A stretch of DNA of 62,752 bases, taken from contig CAZCZZ010000017.1 of the NCBI GenBank assembly GCA_964503335.1, positions 1-62,752 on the forward strand, written 5' to 3'. This DNA is from CAZCZZ01 sp964503335. Its GTDB lineage: Bacteria; Verrucomicrobiota; Kiritimatiellia; CAIVKH01. Below the pieces are notes generated by a model that was not told the origin of the DNA, did not search any database, and was given only the letters and a program-made list of their open reading frames with translations. Shown piece after piece: positions 17,876-25,879 of the stretch. Both the position numbers and the translations under genes were made by a program. The first letter of the stretch is position 1; every line of letters starts with the position of its first letter.

Positions 17876-17897
17876 ATTGCGGTTGAAGAATGGCGGA

Positions 17898-18128
17898 ATG
17901 AAGGCTACGCCTCACCGAGTCACTGTGCAGTTGCAGGCGGAACTGCACACGGCACTCAAGTTGAAGTCAATCGTGACGGGTAACTCCGTTTCTCAGCTAA
18001 TCAACGAAGCGTTGCGCGGGAGTCTGCTGGAGGATACCAGGGACCTCGCGGCATTTCAGATGCGGTCCAAGGAACCCTCGCTCAACTTTGAGCAGTCCGC
18101 GCGCGAAGCATCTCGTCGTCACAACTAG
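17898..18128 (+). CDS. Ribbon-helix-helix (CopG/Arc-type) small protein
   Basis: From the ATG at 17898 the product is 76 residues, with a strand plus helix-helix block HRVTVQLQAELHTALKLKSI followed by GNSVSQLINEALR, the classic RHH fold used by antitoxins and small repressors. A start 21 bp earlier (17877) is possible. The C-terminal 30 residues could bind a toxin, but no RelE/ParE-type toxin follows, so it is either a stand-alone regulator or an orphan antitoxin. Confidence 0.65.
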   Translation: MKATPHRVTVQLQAELHTALKLKSIVTGNSVSQLINEALRGSLLEDTRDLAAFQMRSKEPSLNFEQSAREASRRHN

Positions 18129-18189
18129 TGATCGCAAGGACGTGTATCGATACGTGTTTCGTCGCGTTGCAGCATGATCTCGATGTGGC

Positions 18190-18657
18190 ATGCCGAACTT
18201 GACACATTGTTTCGGGGTCGTGACGATTCGTAGCCAATATGACGACACGCACCACGCAGCGCAGCGCGCGCATGTGACATACGTTCCCGGTCACGAACTA
18301 ATCCTGATATTTGACCGCTATAGCGCCGTCGGACGCGTCTGGTCAGTAAAGTGCGGTCCCGTGATCAACGACTCGAAGTCCGCATCCGCTTCCCCGGTAC
18401 GCAACGAACCGCCGGCCTATGGAGCAGTGGGTAAAGCCATTTCGTTTACGCCAGATTTCAAAAAACCGGCAGGCGCATCCAGCGTGACCTTCCGACTCGC
18501 CAAAGGACCGGACGACATCTCGGTGAATGCGAAGACGGGTCGGATGGATTGGACGCCAAGCGACGCCTACATCGGTCGCTACGACATCGACATCGCAGTC
18601 ATCATCGACGGCGCGGAGTCGTCGCTCCTCACCTGGACCATCACGATCGTTCCCTGA
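18190..18657 (+). CDS. Hypothetical protein with putative Ig-like (He_PIG) domain
   Basis: The last 85 residues, from EPPAYGAVGKAISFTPDF through NAKTGRMDWTPSDAYIGRYD, have the pattern of the He_PIG/cadherin-like sandwich found in large surface proteins of PVC bacteria. The first 65 residues look non-descript and no signal peptide is seen, so the start is unsure and this may be a remnant of a longer gene. Its 3' end overlaps the convergent gene to the right. Confidence 0.4.
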   Translation: MPNLTHCFGVVTIRSQYDDTHHAAQRAHVTYVPGHELILIFDRYSAVGRVWSVKCGPVINDSKSASASPVRNEPPAYGAVGKAISFTPDFKKPAGASSVTFRLAKGPDDISVNAKTGRMDWTPSDAYIGRYDIDIAVIIDGAESSLLTWTITIVP

Positions 18658-19085
18658 CCTTCTTCATGTTTCCAAGGATTGGAAACCTGCCCGGTCACTT
18701 GTTCCAAGGATTGGAGGCTTTGCTTCGGTAGAACACGGGCGCGGCGTTTGAGGCGACGCAGGGGTACACGGCGGGTTCGAGTCTCTTGCTGCTTGGCGGA
18801 CGTCATCCAGTGGATCCAATCCCTGCGCGCAACCGGCGTGATGTCCGACCACACCTCCCGCGCTTTCGGGTCGGCTGCCGCGAGAGCCTTCCGCAGGTCC
18901 TCCGGCACCTCGGGTTCCGGTTCCACTTCCGACGGCGTGATCTCCAGCGCAACGACATCGCCTTCACTTACGCCCGCAGCCTTGCTCAACTTCCGATCCA
19001 CTTTGAGCCAGTGTCCCTTTTGCCCGTCCGGTTCGAGCGTGGCGTGAAACGGAACGCCATTGATCGTGCCCTCAACCGACGCCAT
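18579..19085 (-). CDS. DUF1905/OmdA-like protein with an aberrant C-terminal tail
   Basis: Residues 1-60 (VEGTINGVPFHATLEPDGQK ... GVSEGDVVALEI) match DUF1905. Residues 65-105 (PEDLRKALAAADPKAREVW ... WIHWMTSAKQQETRTRR) match the OmdA/YdeI helical module, which normally ends soon afterwards. Here the frame runs on for about 60 residues through a palindrome pair and antisense to the next gene's 3' end, suggesting loss of the original stop. The start may be the ATG at 19085 or TTG 19100. Function is unknown; relatives affect bacteriocin sensitivity. Confidence 0.6.
   Translation of the reverse strand: MASVEGTINGVPFHATLEPDGQKGHWLKVDRKLSKAAGVSEGDVVALEITPSEVEPEPEVPEDLRKALAAADPKAREVWSDITPVARRDWIHWMTSAKQQETRTRRVPLRRLKRRARVLPKQSLQSLEQVTGQVSNPWKHEEGQGTIVMVQVRSDDSAPSMMTAMSMS
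18671..18717. repeat. Palindrome pair, 32-bp spacing (copy 3)
   Basis: Two identical cores TCCAAGGATTGGA start at 18672 and 18704, exactly 32 bp apart. They lie between the 3' ends of two convergent genes, inside the extended tail of the OmdA-like gene. Confidence 0.8.
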
Positions 19086-19118
19086 CCTCCGCGAAGGCAA
19101 CTTCGCACTCGCGTCCTT

Positions 19119-19181
19119 TAGCAGCCGACCAGAGGTCGACTTTCTTCACAACAACGTCGACCGTTGGTCGACGGCTACATT
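19119..19181. repeat. Dispersed double-hairpin repeat (copy 2)
   Basis: Same layout as 10389-10452: AGCAGCCGACC..GGTCGAC, a spacer with TTCTTCAC, then CGTCGACCGTTGGTCGACGG and GCTACATT. About 80% of bases are shared by eye. Confidence 0.7.
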
Positions 19182-19208
19182 CGGAACCGAACCCGGGCAG
19201 GCGGGGTT

Positions 19209-20819
19209 TTAGATGAGGTTGTACCGACCGGGGGCGATGATGCCGTTGGGGTCGAGGACTTGTTTCAGGTCGCGGACGGTTTCCCAGAAGGTGTCGCATT
19301 CGCGGACGACGAGGCCCATCTGGTTCACGCTGAGGCGATATGGGTAGTAGCCTTCTTCCATGAACGCGCGGTCGAGTTCTTCGACACAGGCGTGCGCTTT
19401 CCTGACCTGCTCCGGGTCGTCCTTGCGGAAGGGTGTGCTCAGGACGATTTCGATGCAGCGTTCATCAATGATGTTCAGCGTGGCCATGGGTTTGAAGCCG
19501 TAGCGCTGGAAGGCGGCGTCGATGCGATCCATCGAGGCGCGCGCAATGCTCCCGTCGAGCGGGATCATCGGGAGGCAATAGAGCAAACCGCACGGACTCT
19601 GGTCGGGGTCCAGCGGACCATTCGGCGGCAACTCGCCCGCAGCCCAATACACGCTCTTGATCGCTTCGTTCGTCGGAATGCCGTTGGACAGTCCATAGAC
19701 CGGCTCCATCGCCCGGACGATCGCGCGCTTCCGTCGCGCACCGGGCAGGAAGCTCAGCAGGTCGAGAAGCTTCTTCGCAGTCGCGATCTTCTCGTCGTTC
19801 AGGAACACGCACTGCGCAAAGCCTCCGCACGCGGCCTTGATCTCGCGTCGCGCCAACGCGACCTGCTCCCGCGTCCCGCTCAGGCTGGCCACGGCACTCC
19901 ACGGACCGAAGCCCTCCTCCGCCAGCATCGCTTCCGCCGTGGCGCGCGCCTTCGGCACATCGCGGCGCACGTCTTCGGGCAACGTCTCGTAAACAAGCGG
20001 GGCCAGCGTGCCGATGGTGCGATGGCGGTTGCCGATGTGCACGACCATGCGGACGATTTCACGGCGACGCAGGTCCGCCAGCGCATCAACGAGTCGCTGC
20101 AGCTTCGCCTCGTCGTCGATCTTGATGATCGCCGACAGGTGTTCGCCGTGCCACGGCAGCAGCTCGATGCCCGCGCGGGTCACGATGCCGTAGTTGGATT
20201 GGTAGAAGAGCCCGTCGAGCGCGGGGCCGACGCCGTGTTTGTAGATGTGGGTGTTCTTCGCGTTGTCGTAGTGACCGAAGCCCGTGCGGACGATGCGTCC
20301 GTTGCCGAGCACCACTTCAAGACCCGACAGCATCCCCGCGCGGCTGGCGAAATAGCCGATGCCGCGCTCGAGCGCGTTGCCGACGAGGCTCGTATCGAGG
20401 CCGGACCCGATCACGTTCATGATGTACGGAATCTTGCGGCGGGTGATTTCCTCGTGAAGCTGTCGCTGCGTGACACCCGGCTCCACCACGGCGTAGTGGT
20501 GCTTCTCGTTGATCTCGAGAATCCGGTTCATGCGTCCAAGATCCACGACGACCGTTCCCGCGCGCGGCGGAAGGCGCGAGCCGAGGCCCCAATTCTTTCC
20601 GCTGCTCAGCGGATACAGCGGAACCTTGTGGCGGTTGGCGATGGCGACGACTTCAACCACGTCCTTCGTGGAGCCCGGCTTCAGGACGAGCGGAACGGAT
20701 TGCGTGAGGCCGGTGACGTTGTTCGCATAGGACTCGAGCGTCCTTTTGTCGGAGAGGACGTGTTCTGCGCCAAGGCAGAGGGTGAACTCACGAATCGCCG
20801 CGCCGATGTCTTGCACCAT
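19209..20819 (-). CDS. VAO/PCMH-type FAD-linked oxidase
   Basis: The 536-residue protein has an FAD-binding PCMH domain (residues 40-220, with YPLSSGKNWGLGSRLPPR and GVTQRQL) and a cap region ending QVLDPNGIIAPGRYNL, the hallmark C terminus of the family. Best resemblance is to 4-cresol dehydrogenase/vanillyl-alcohol oxidase-like flavoproteins that oxidise phenolic or aliphatic alcohol side chains. No signal peptide is seen. It stands alone on the minus strand and the true substrate cannot be read from sequence. Confidence 0.85.
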   Translation of the reverse strand: MVQDIGAAIREFTLCLGAEHVLSDKRTLESYANNVTGLTQSVPLVLKPGSTKDVVEVVAIANRHKVPLYPLSSGKNWGLGSRLPPRAGTVVVDLGRMNRILEINEKHHYAVVEPGVTQRQLHEEITRRKIPYIMNVIGSGLDTSLVGNALERGIGYFASRAGMLSGLEVVLGNGRIVRTGFGHYDNAKNTHIYKHGVGPALDGLFYQSNYGIVTRAGIELLPWHGEHLSAIIKIDDEAKLQRLVDALADLRRREIVRMVVHIGNRHRTIGTLAPLVYETLPEDVRRDVPKARATAEAMLAEEGFGPWSAVASLSGTREQVALARREIKAACGGFAQCVFLNDEKIATAKKLLDLLSFLPGARRKRAIVRAMEPVYGLSNGIPTNEAIKSVYWAAGELPPNGPLDPDQSPCGLLYCLPMIPLDGSIARASMDRIDAAFQRYGFKPMATLNIIDERCIEIVLSTPFRKDDPEQVRKAHACVEELDRAFMEEGYYPYRLSVNQMGLVVRECDTFWETVRDLKQVLDPNGIIAPGRYNLI

Positions 20820-20861
20820 GGGCGAACGTTAGCAGGTCGAATGGCGGGAGAAAAGGATGGG

Positions 20862-22016
20862 CTACGACGAGCCGTTGCGGTCGCCTTCGTAGCGCGGCAT
20901 GCGGACCGTGACTGCGGTGCCTTCGCCCGGGCGGCTTTCGATGGATACGGCGCCGCCGTGTTCCTCGACGATCTTGCGCGTGATGAAGAGGCCGAGGCCT
21001 GTGCCCTGGTTCGAGGGCTTGGTCGTGAAGTAGGGTTCGAAGACGCGGGCGAGCTTGGCGGGGTCGATGCCGCAGCCATTGTCGCGCACCGAGATCGCGC
21101 AATGCTTTTCCTCGACGGAGCATTCCAGGCGAACCACGCCTCCTTCGGGCGGAAGTGCATCAATGGCGTTGCCGAGGAGATTCTGGAAGACGCGCGTGAG
21201 TTGGATGTGGTCGCCCATGACCATCACATCGCCTGCGGGAGCGACCACGTCAAGATGTGCGGCACGTCCTGCGGCGATGGACTCCGAACCCTTCGCGACT
21301 TCGGCGAGCAGGGGCGCGATAGCCACTGGTTTGTAGGATGAGGGACCGCTTCGTGCGAGATTGAGCCATGCGTCGATCAGGTCGCGGCAGCGCCGCACGC
21401 TGCTCGATATGACATCGATGTAGTCATAGGCCTCCTGGTCCGCGCCAGAGGTCTTCTTCTCGAGATCCTCGGAAAGAATCTGCACATAGCCCAGAATGAC
21501 GGTGAGTGGATTGCGCAAGTCGTGCACGAGTTCTGCAGAGGCCTGGCCGAGCGAGGCCATGCGGTCCTTGGACGCGAGTTCGGCCACGAGGCGCTTGTTG
21601 AGATCCTGCAATTCGCGCTCCGTGCGCGCGCGGCGGCGGTTGTATTCCGAGCGCTGCACGTTGCGACGGATCGCATCCATCATCTCCTTCGTGTCGAACG
21701 GCTTCTTGAGATAGTCGTTCGCCCCGAGGCGGATTGCTTCCTGTGCGGTCTCCAGCGCCCCGAAGCCCGTGAGCATGATCACGGCGACATTCGGGTCGAT
21801 GTGGCGGATTTCGCGAAGGCCCTCGATGCCGTTCATGCCCGGCATGCGGATGTCCATGACGATGGCGTCCGGGGTGCGGTCCTTCAAGAACTGGAGCCCC
21901 TTCATCACCGTGTCCGCGCAGATCACCTCGTATTCATTCTTCAGAAGAATACGAAGGCTCTCGCGGGGACCGAGCTCGTCGTCGATGACGAGAATCCTTT
22001 GGCTGTAGGGGCTCAT
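20862..22016 (-). CDS. Receiver-histidine kinase hybrid
   Basis: Starting at ATG 22016, residues 1-125 form a receiver domain (ILVIDDE, AIVMDIRMPG with the phospho-acceptor Asp, Lys in YLKKPFD). Next come a coiled region, HisKA (SAELVHDLRNPLTVILGY) and HATPase (LLGNAIDAL, VRDNGCGI, GTGLGLF). There is no membrane segment, so it is a soluble relay kinase that takes an input by phosphotransfer. It ends 42 bp before the start of the flavin oxidase gene. No dedicated output regulator is adjacent. Confidence 0.9.
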   Translation of the reverse strand: MSPYSQRILVIDDELGPRESLRILLKNEYEVICADTVMKGLQFLKDRTPDAIVMDIRMPGMNGIEGLREIRHIDPNVAVIMLTGFGALETAQEAIRLGANDYLKKPFDTKEMMDAIRRNVQRSEYNRRRARTERELQDLNKRLVAELASKDRMASLGQASAELVHDLRNPLTVILGYVQILSEDLEKKTSGADQEAYDYIDVISSSVRRCRDLIDAWLNLARSGPSSYKPVAIAPLLAEVAKGSESIAAGRAAHLDVVAPAGDVMVMGDHIQLTRVFQNLLGNAIDALPPEGGVVRLECSVEEKHCAISVRDNGCGIDPAKLARVFEPYFTTKPSNQGTGLGLFITRKIVEEHGGAVSIESRPGEGTAVTVRMPRYEGDRNGSS

Positions 22017-22039
22017 AATCATTGCCGGGTGTCCCGGTT

Positions 22040-23335
22040 CTAGTACGTGTAGCCGTACGTGAAACCGACGAGGTGCGAGTAATCCGTGTCGTACGACCCG
22101 TTAAACGCGGGGTTCTGGTTGTTATCGATATCGCGGTCCTCGAAGAAGCTATACGCGTAGGCGAGGTCGAAGCTGTGCGCGTCCTTCGTGTAACCGAGGC
22201 CGATGGTGACCGTATGCTGGTCGTTGTTCGGCAGCGTCGGGGCGAGCGTCTCGTCGGGAATCGGCGATTCCAGGAAGATGTAGCCGGCGCGCGCCACGAG
22301 CTGCTCGGAGATCGCGTAGTCCAGGCCGAGGCCGTACGTGAAGGTGTCGTCCCAGTCCTGCGGGATCTCGGAGACCTGCAGCAGGGGCGCATTGTTGCCC
22401 ACGTCAACCGGGAGCGTGTCGTAGTTCGAGAACTGCAGCCACTCGACGCTCACGCCGACGTACAGCTTCTCATTGCACTGGTGGCCGTAGCTCACGCTGG
22501 CGATGGCGGGGAATTCGATGTTCGAATCAAAGTCGCTTCGCGGCGTCACGATCGCGCCGAGCGGAGGAGGAAGCTTCCCGGCGGGAGGAACGGAGGAGAA
22601 GTTCGCATCCCCTTCATAGTCCACTTCGATCGCCGAAAGATACGTCACGGCGACTTCGTGGCCCTTCTTCGGTGTCCACGTCAGGCCGATGTTGCCGCCG
22701 ACGCCCACGCCGTCACCTTCGATACGGGCTGTGCCGTCGGGGTCGGAAGGATCCTGCGTCACGGACACCCAGGGATACGACTGACGGAAGTCGAGGTCGG
22801 ACCACATGATGTCGGCGCCCACGCCGATCGCGAGCTGCTCGTTGATGCGGGTCGCAATCGTCGGGTTGAAGTTGATCGTCCGGAGCTCGGCGAAGTACGG
22901 CGCAACGTAACGGAAGGGACCATCCTTCTCCCACGCCGTGGATTGGCCGAAAGGTGACGAGATTCCAAAGCCCCCTACCCACTTGTCATTGATGGGCCAG
23001 GCGATGTATGCGCCGGGTATCAGCGCCGGGTCCGTGTCCGTGCTGCCCTTCGCACCGGTCGGGGCCGAGTAGTCCGTCTGTGAATCGACATACAGGATCG
23101 AAAGTGCTGATTCGACCTTCTTGGTATCGGACAGGTTTGCCGGGTTATAGGACATGGCCTCCGGACCATCTTCCGTCAGGTACCGTGCGCCAATGTCACC
23201 CAAGGCACCGGCCGTTCCCGGCGGATTGCGGAATCCATCGGCTTGGACCGTTCCTGCGAGAATGACCACTGCCAGCCCCATGACCGTCGCGTGGACAGTC
23301 ATCCCCCGTGTCGAGTACTTGCGTGCATCGCTCAT
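22040..23335 (-). CDS. FadL/OmpP1-family outer-membrane transport protein
   Basis: The start is ATG 23335, with AAGGAGGAG just upstream (the frame extends to 23359). A signal peptide ends near TVQA, and the mature protein starts DGFRNPPGTAGALGDIG, the N-terminal region of FadL-type channels. EDGPEAMSYNPANLSD and alternating beta strands ending in GFTYGYTY (terminal aromatic) support a 14-strand barrel for hydrophobic compounds. The neighbouring flavin oxidase could act on an imported hydrophobic substrate; that link is inference. Confidence 0.85.
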   Translation of the reverse strand: MSDARKYSTRGMTVHATVMGLAVVILAGTVQADGFRNPPGTAGALGDIGARYLTEDGPEAMSYNPANLSDTKKVESALSILYVDSQTDYSAPTGAKGSTDTDPALIPGAYIAWPINDKWVGGFGISSPFGQSTAWEKDGPFRYVAPYFAELRTINFNPTIATRINEQLAIGVGADIMWSDLDFRQSYPWVSVTQDPSDPDGTARIEGDGVGVGGNIGLTWTPKKGHEVAVTYLSAIEVDYEGDANFSSVPPAGKLPPPLGAIVTPRSDFDSNIEFPAIASVSYGHQCNEKLYVGVSVEWLQFSNYDTLPVDVGNNAPLLQVSEIPQDWDDTFTYGLGLDYAISEQLVARAGYIFLESPIPDETLAPTLPNNDQHTVTIGLGYTKDAHSFDLAYAYSFFEDRDIDNNQNPAFNGSYDTDYSHLVGFTYGYTY

Positions 23336-23556
23336 CAGTCTATCTCCTCCTTGGCGCATTGCTGCGCAGTGACCCTATTAGCAAAGGGTATGCCACGTGG
23401 CGGAAAATGCATTTTTGCCTTAGTTCAACCGGTGCAGCGAATTCGGGGTGCGCACGGTTGCGCACGATTCGGGGACCGTCCCGTCCGCTGAGTGGCCGCT
23501 TTTGAACGATCGTCTCGACGAAGCCCTCGGCGACCTGCTACGTCTTGCGCTTACGT

Positions 23557-24360
23557 ATGTCTCAACGCCATTTCGCCCACCGCCGCCACGCTTTCGAGTT
23601 CGGCGACCAGTCCTGGATGAAAGGGGCCTGGCGCGCCGCTTATCTCGATTGCCTCAATTTCGGCCTCCGCGTGGGCGGACAGTTCCGCCCCGTACACAAG
23701 GCCTATAGCGCGTGGGCCCGGAAAGCCGGTGCCAGTGTCGTGCTCGATCTTGGATCCGGCGGCGCGGCGCCGATCGAGACGCTGATCTTGGGCGCGAGGG
23801 CCGACGGGAACGCGATGCCGAAGATTGTCTTATCGGACCTCTTCCCCAGCGCCGCACACTATGAAGCGATGAAGCAGCGCCTCGGCGCGGAGGCGATCGA
23901 TTATGTATCGGAACCGGTCTCTGCCCTGAAGGTGGATCGACCGGACCTGCCCGCCCGATCGATCTGCAGCACGTTCCATCACTTTCGACCGGACGACGCA
24001 CGAGCCCTCGTGGAAGATGCGATCCGCAATGGCAGCGGCCTGTTCATCCTCGAACCCCTGCAGCGGAACCTGCGTCACTTCCTGCTCGTGCTGCTCTCGG
24101 GCCCCTTCGCCTACATGCTCGCCCCGTTCTTCGCCCGACGCTTTTCCGTCTTCTCCCTGCTCTTCTGCACCTTGCTGCCCATCATTCCGCTGATGGTAAT
24201 GTGGGACGGCTGCGTCAGCGCGCTACGCATGTACACGCCGGACGAGATTCGGGCGATGATCCCGGAGGAACTACGAAGCAAAGTGGACGTGGAAACCGGC
24301 GAGTTCCCGTACATGGGGGCGTTTGGGGCGACGTTTGTCGCGATGACGCGACGAAGATGA
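23557..24360 (+). CDS. Class I SAM-dependent methyltransferase-like membrane-associated protein
   Basis: From ATG 23557 the product is 267 residues. Residues 55-75 hold VVLDLGSGGAAPIET, a Rossmann motif I. A hydrophobic stretch (HFLLVLLSGPFAYMLAPF and LLFCTLLPIIPLMVMW) suggests membrane association. The C terminus MYTPDEIRAMIPEE..ATFVAMTRRR fits a methyltransferase. No substrate can be inferred. Its stop is formed by the first bases of a long inverted repeat. Confidence 0.65.
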   Translation: MSQRHFAHRRHAFEFGDQSWMKGAWRAAYLDCLNFGLRVGGQFRPVHKAYSAWARKAGASVVLDLGSGGAAPIETLILGARADGNAMPKIVLSDLFPSAAHYEAMKQRLGAEAIDYVSEPVSALKVDRPDLPARSICSTFHHFRPDDARALVEDAIRNGSGLFILEPLQRNLRHFLLVLLSGPFAYMLAPFFARRFSVFSLLFCTLLPIIPLMVMWDGCVSALRMYTPDEIRAMIPEELRSKVDVETGEFPYMGAFGATFVAMTRRR

Positions 24361-24420
24361 GATACGAAATGCGAGATTCGAGATTTGAGTAGGATTCGGA
24401 ATTTCAAATCTCGTATCTCA
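24358..24420. terminator. Inverted repeat between convergent methyltransferase genes
   Basis: TGAGATACGA (24358-24367) pairs with TCGTATCTCA (24411-24420), with an alternative inner pairing CGAGATTTG/CAAATCTCG. The outer arms supply the stop codons of both flanking genes (TGA on each strand). It probably ends transcription in both directions. Confidence 0.7.
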
Positions 24421-25503
24421 CGCCTTGTACCCTACGATCACCCCGTGATCGCGGACCAGCACGTGGCGTTCGATGCGCGCGAAACCGGCGTCCCGCATGA
24501 ACTTTTCGTACTCGCTCCACGTGTAGAGCATCCCCTCGCCCGTCGCGAGCGTGAGGAAATACGGGGATCCCATGGCTGCGCTGGGCGGACCCGTCTCGTC
24601 GTCGCGCTGCATCATATTGAAGATGATCGCGGCGCCGCCGGACGGCAGGGCGTCGTACGCCTTCTTGAGGAGGATCGTATTTCGCTCTTCGGACCAGATC
24701 GTCATGAAGTGACAGAAGAGGAAGGCGTCCATGCCCTGCGGGAAGGCATCGACGAAACAATTCCCGGGCACGGCGGACAGGCGAGATTCCAAGCCGGCGT
24801 TCTTGAAATTCGCACGGGCCAGTTCGCAGACCGTCGGACTGTCGAAAACCGACGCCTTTAATCCGGGGTTCTTCTTCGCCAGCGCAATGACATTCGTGCC
24901 GTTGCCGCCACCGACGTCCACGAGGTGCTTGAAGCGAGAGAAATCGAGGTATTCGGACAGCAGGTAGTTCGCCTGCACCGAAATCGCCTTCATCGCGTCC
25001 TGAAAGATCTTCTCCAGGTGCGGCTGGTGGACGAGACGTTCATATAGGGTAGGCTCGGTTCCCTTGAACTCCGAAAGACCGGTATTGGTGTTGGCGACGA
25101 TCGCTTCGTGGAAATGCTGCAGGGCCCGGTAGTTGATCTCGTCCTGCCAATAGATGATCGATTCGATGTTCCGCGGGCTCTCGCGGGTCAGGAGCTCCCG
25201 GGACAGGGGCGTGACGAAGTAACCATCACCCTTCTTCTTAAGGAGACCCGTCGAAACACAGCTCAAAAGGAGGATCCGGACCGGCTTCTCCTGCAGTTTC
25301 AGCCGGGCGGCGACCTGCTGCCGGGTCATACCCGGTTCACGGTTCAGGATGGAGAAAAGGTCCAACCGGACGGCTGCGTTGAGGGACTGGAAGAAAATGT
25401 GGCCACCCAAGACGCTATAAAGCTGCCCGAAAGGCCGGCCCAGAAGCCATCGCTCCAGGAAGCGCTTCCACCACAATGAAATCCTCCGGGATAGCGAAAT
25501 CAT
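24418..25503 (-). CDS. Family 2 O-methyltransferase (ASMT/plant OMT-like)
   Basis: Start chosen at ATG 25503, 5 nt after GGAGG; the frame opens at GTG 25515. Residues 25-110 form the winged-helix dimerisation domain (AAVRLDLFSILNREPGM..VAARL). Residues 165-360 form the SAM domain with LVDVGGGNGTNVIALAKKNP, a later DAFLFCHFMTIWSEERN and GGAAIIFNMM. Such enzymes methylate hydroxyls of small aromatic or polyketide compounds. It diverges from a ketosynthase operon, so a joint role in a secondary metabolite is possible but unproven. Confidence 0.85.
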   Translation of the reverse strand: MISLSRRISLWWKRFLERWLLGRPFGQLYSVLGGHIFFQSLNAAVRLDLFSILNREPGMTRQQVAARLKLQEKPVRILLLSCVSTGLLKKKGDGYFVTPLSRELLTRESPRNIESIIYWQDEINYRALQHFHEAIVANTNTGLSEFKGTEPTLYERLVHQPHLEKIFQDAMKAISVQANYLLSEYLDFSRFKHLVDVGGGNGTNVIALAKKNPGLKASVFDSPTVCELARANFKNAGLESRLSAVPGNCFVDAFPQGMDAFLFCHFMTIWSEERNTILLKKAYDALPSGGAAIIFNMMQRDDETGPPSAAMGSPYFLTLATGEGMLYTWSEYEKFMRDAGFARIERHVLVRDHGVIVGYKA

Positions 25504-25879
25504 ATCGGCCTCCACTCTTGGCTTGTGGTCATGCGCCTCGCCTTATGCGTCATTCGGGATAAGAACGCAAGCGGCCAAACTACATGGTTTGCCCGATGGT
25601 TTTGGTACCAGCTGGACGGGCCGAATAGTCCAAAGCGAACAGTTCTGCACATCCGGGCGCATCGCTGAGTTTTCGGAAGGTCCACGAGTTCAAGACTGTA
25701 CACGGAGTCGGTGTACATTTTTGACCAGAAAAGTCTTGCACCTTCGCCATGGTTTGTCATCCTGTGCACAACTTGTTAACAACTTGTGTAGAAGTGAGAT
25801 GCTTCGCGTACAAGGTTGAACAACACGCCGGGGGGCGTTAGCGAGTCGAGGTTGTTCCCAGAAAATCTGGAAGCGCTGG
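25504..25879. other. Divergent spacer without a gene
   Basis: No credible coding frame lies in these 376 bp between the O-methyltransferase and the ketosynthase operon. It must hold both divergent promoters, but I could not fix -35/-10 boxes. The notable element is the operator-like sequence at 25767-25788. Confidence 0.55.
25767..25788. promoter_or_regulatory. Operator-like palindrome/direct repeat
   Basis: A 22-bp near-palindrome (20 of 22 symmetric) is centred on TTGTTAACAA. It also contains two direct copies of ACAACTTGT 11 bp apart, one helical turn. It lies 92 bp upstream of the ketosynthase start. Confidence 0.4.

Noticed and set aside
18129..18189. Possible toxin gene after the RHH protein
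   Set aside because: Only a short frame of about 18 codons follows; no RelE/ParE, HicA or PIN features, so a toxin-antitoxin pair is not claimed.
18776..18800. GGGTTCGAGTC, resembling a tRNA T-arm
   Set aside because: No acceptor stem or anticodon arm can be folded around it; it lies within the OmdA-like coding region.
19164..21341. A 725-codon plus-strand frame antisense to the flavin oxidase and receiver-kinase
   Set aside because: No recognisable domain; amino acid composition is that of an antisense frame, and the minus-strand genes are clear.
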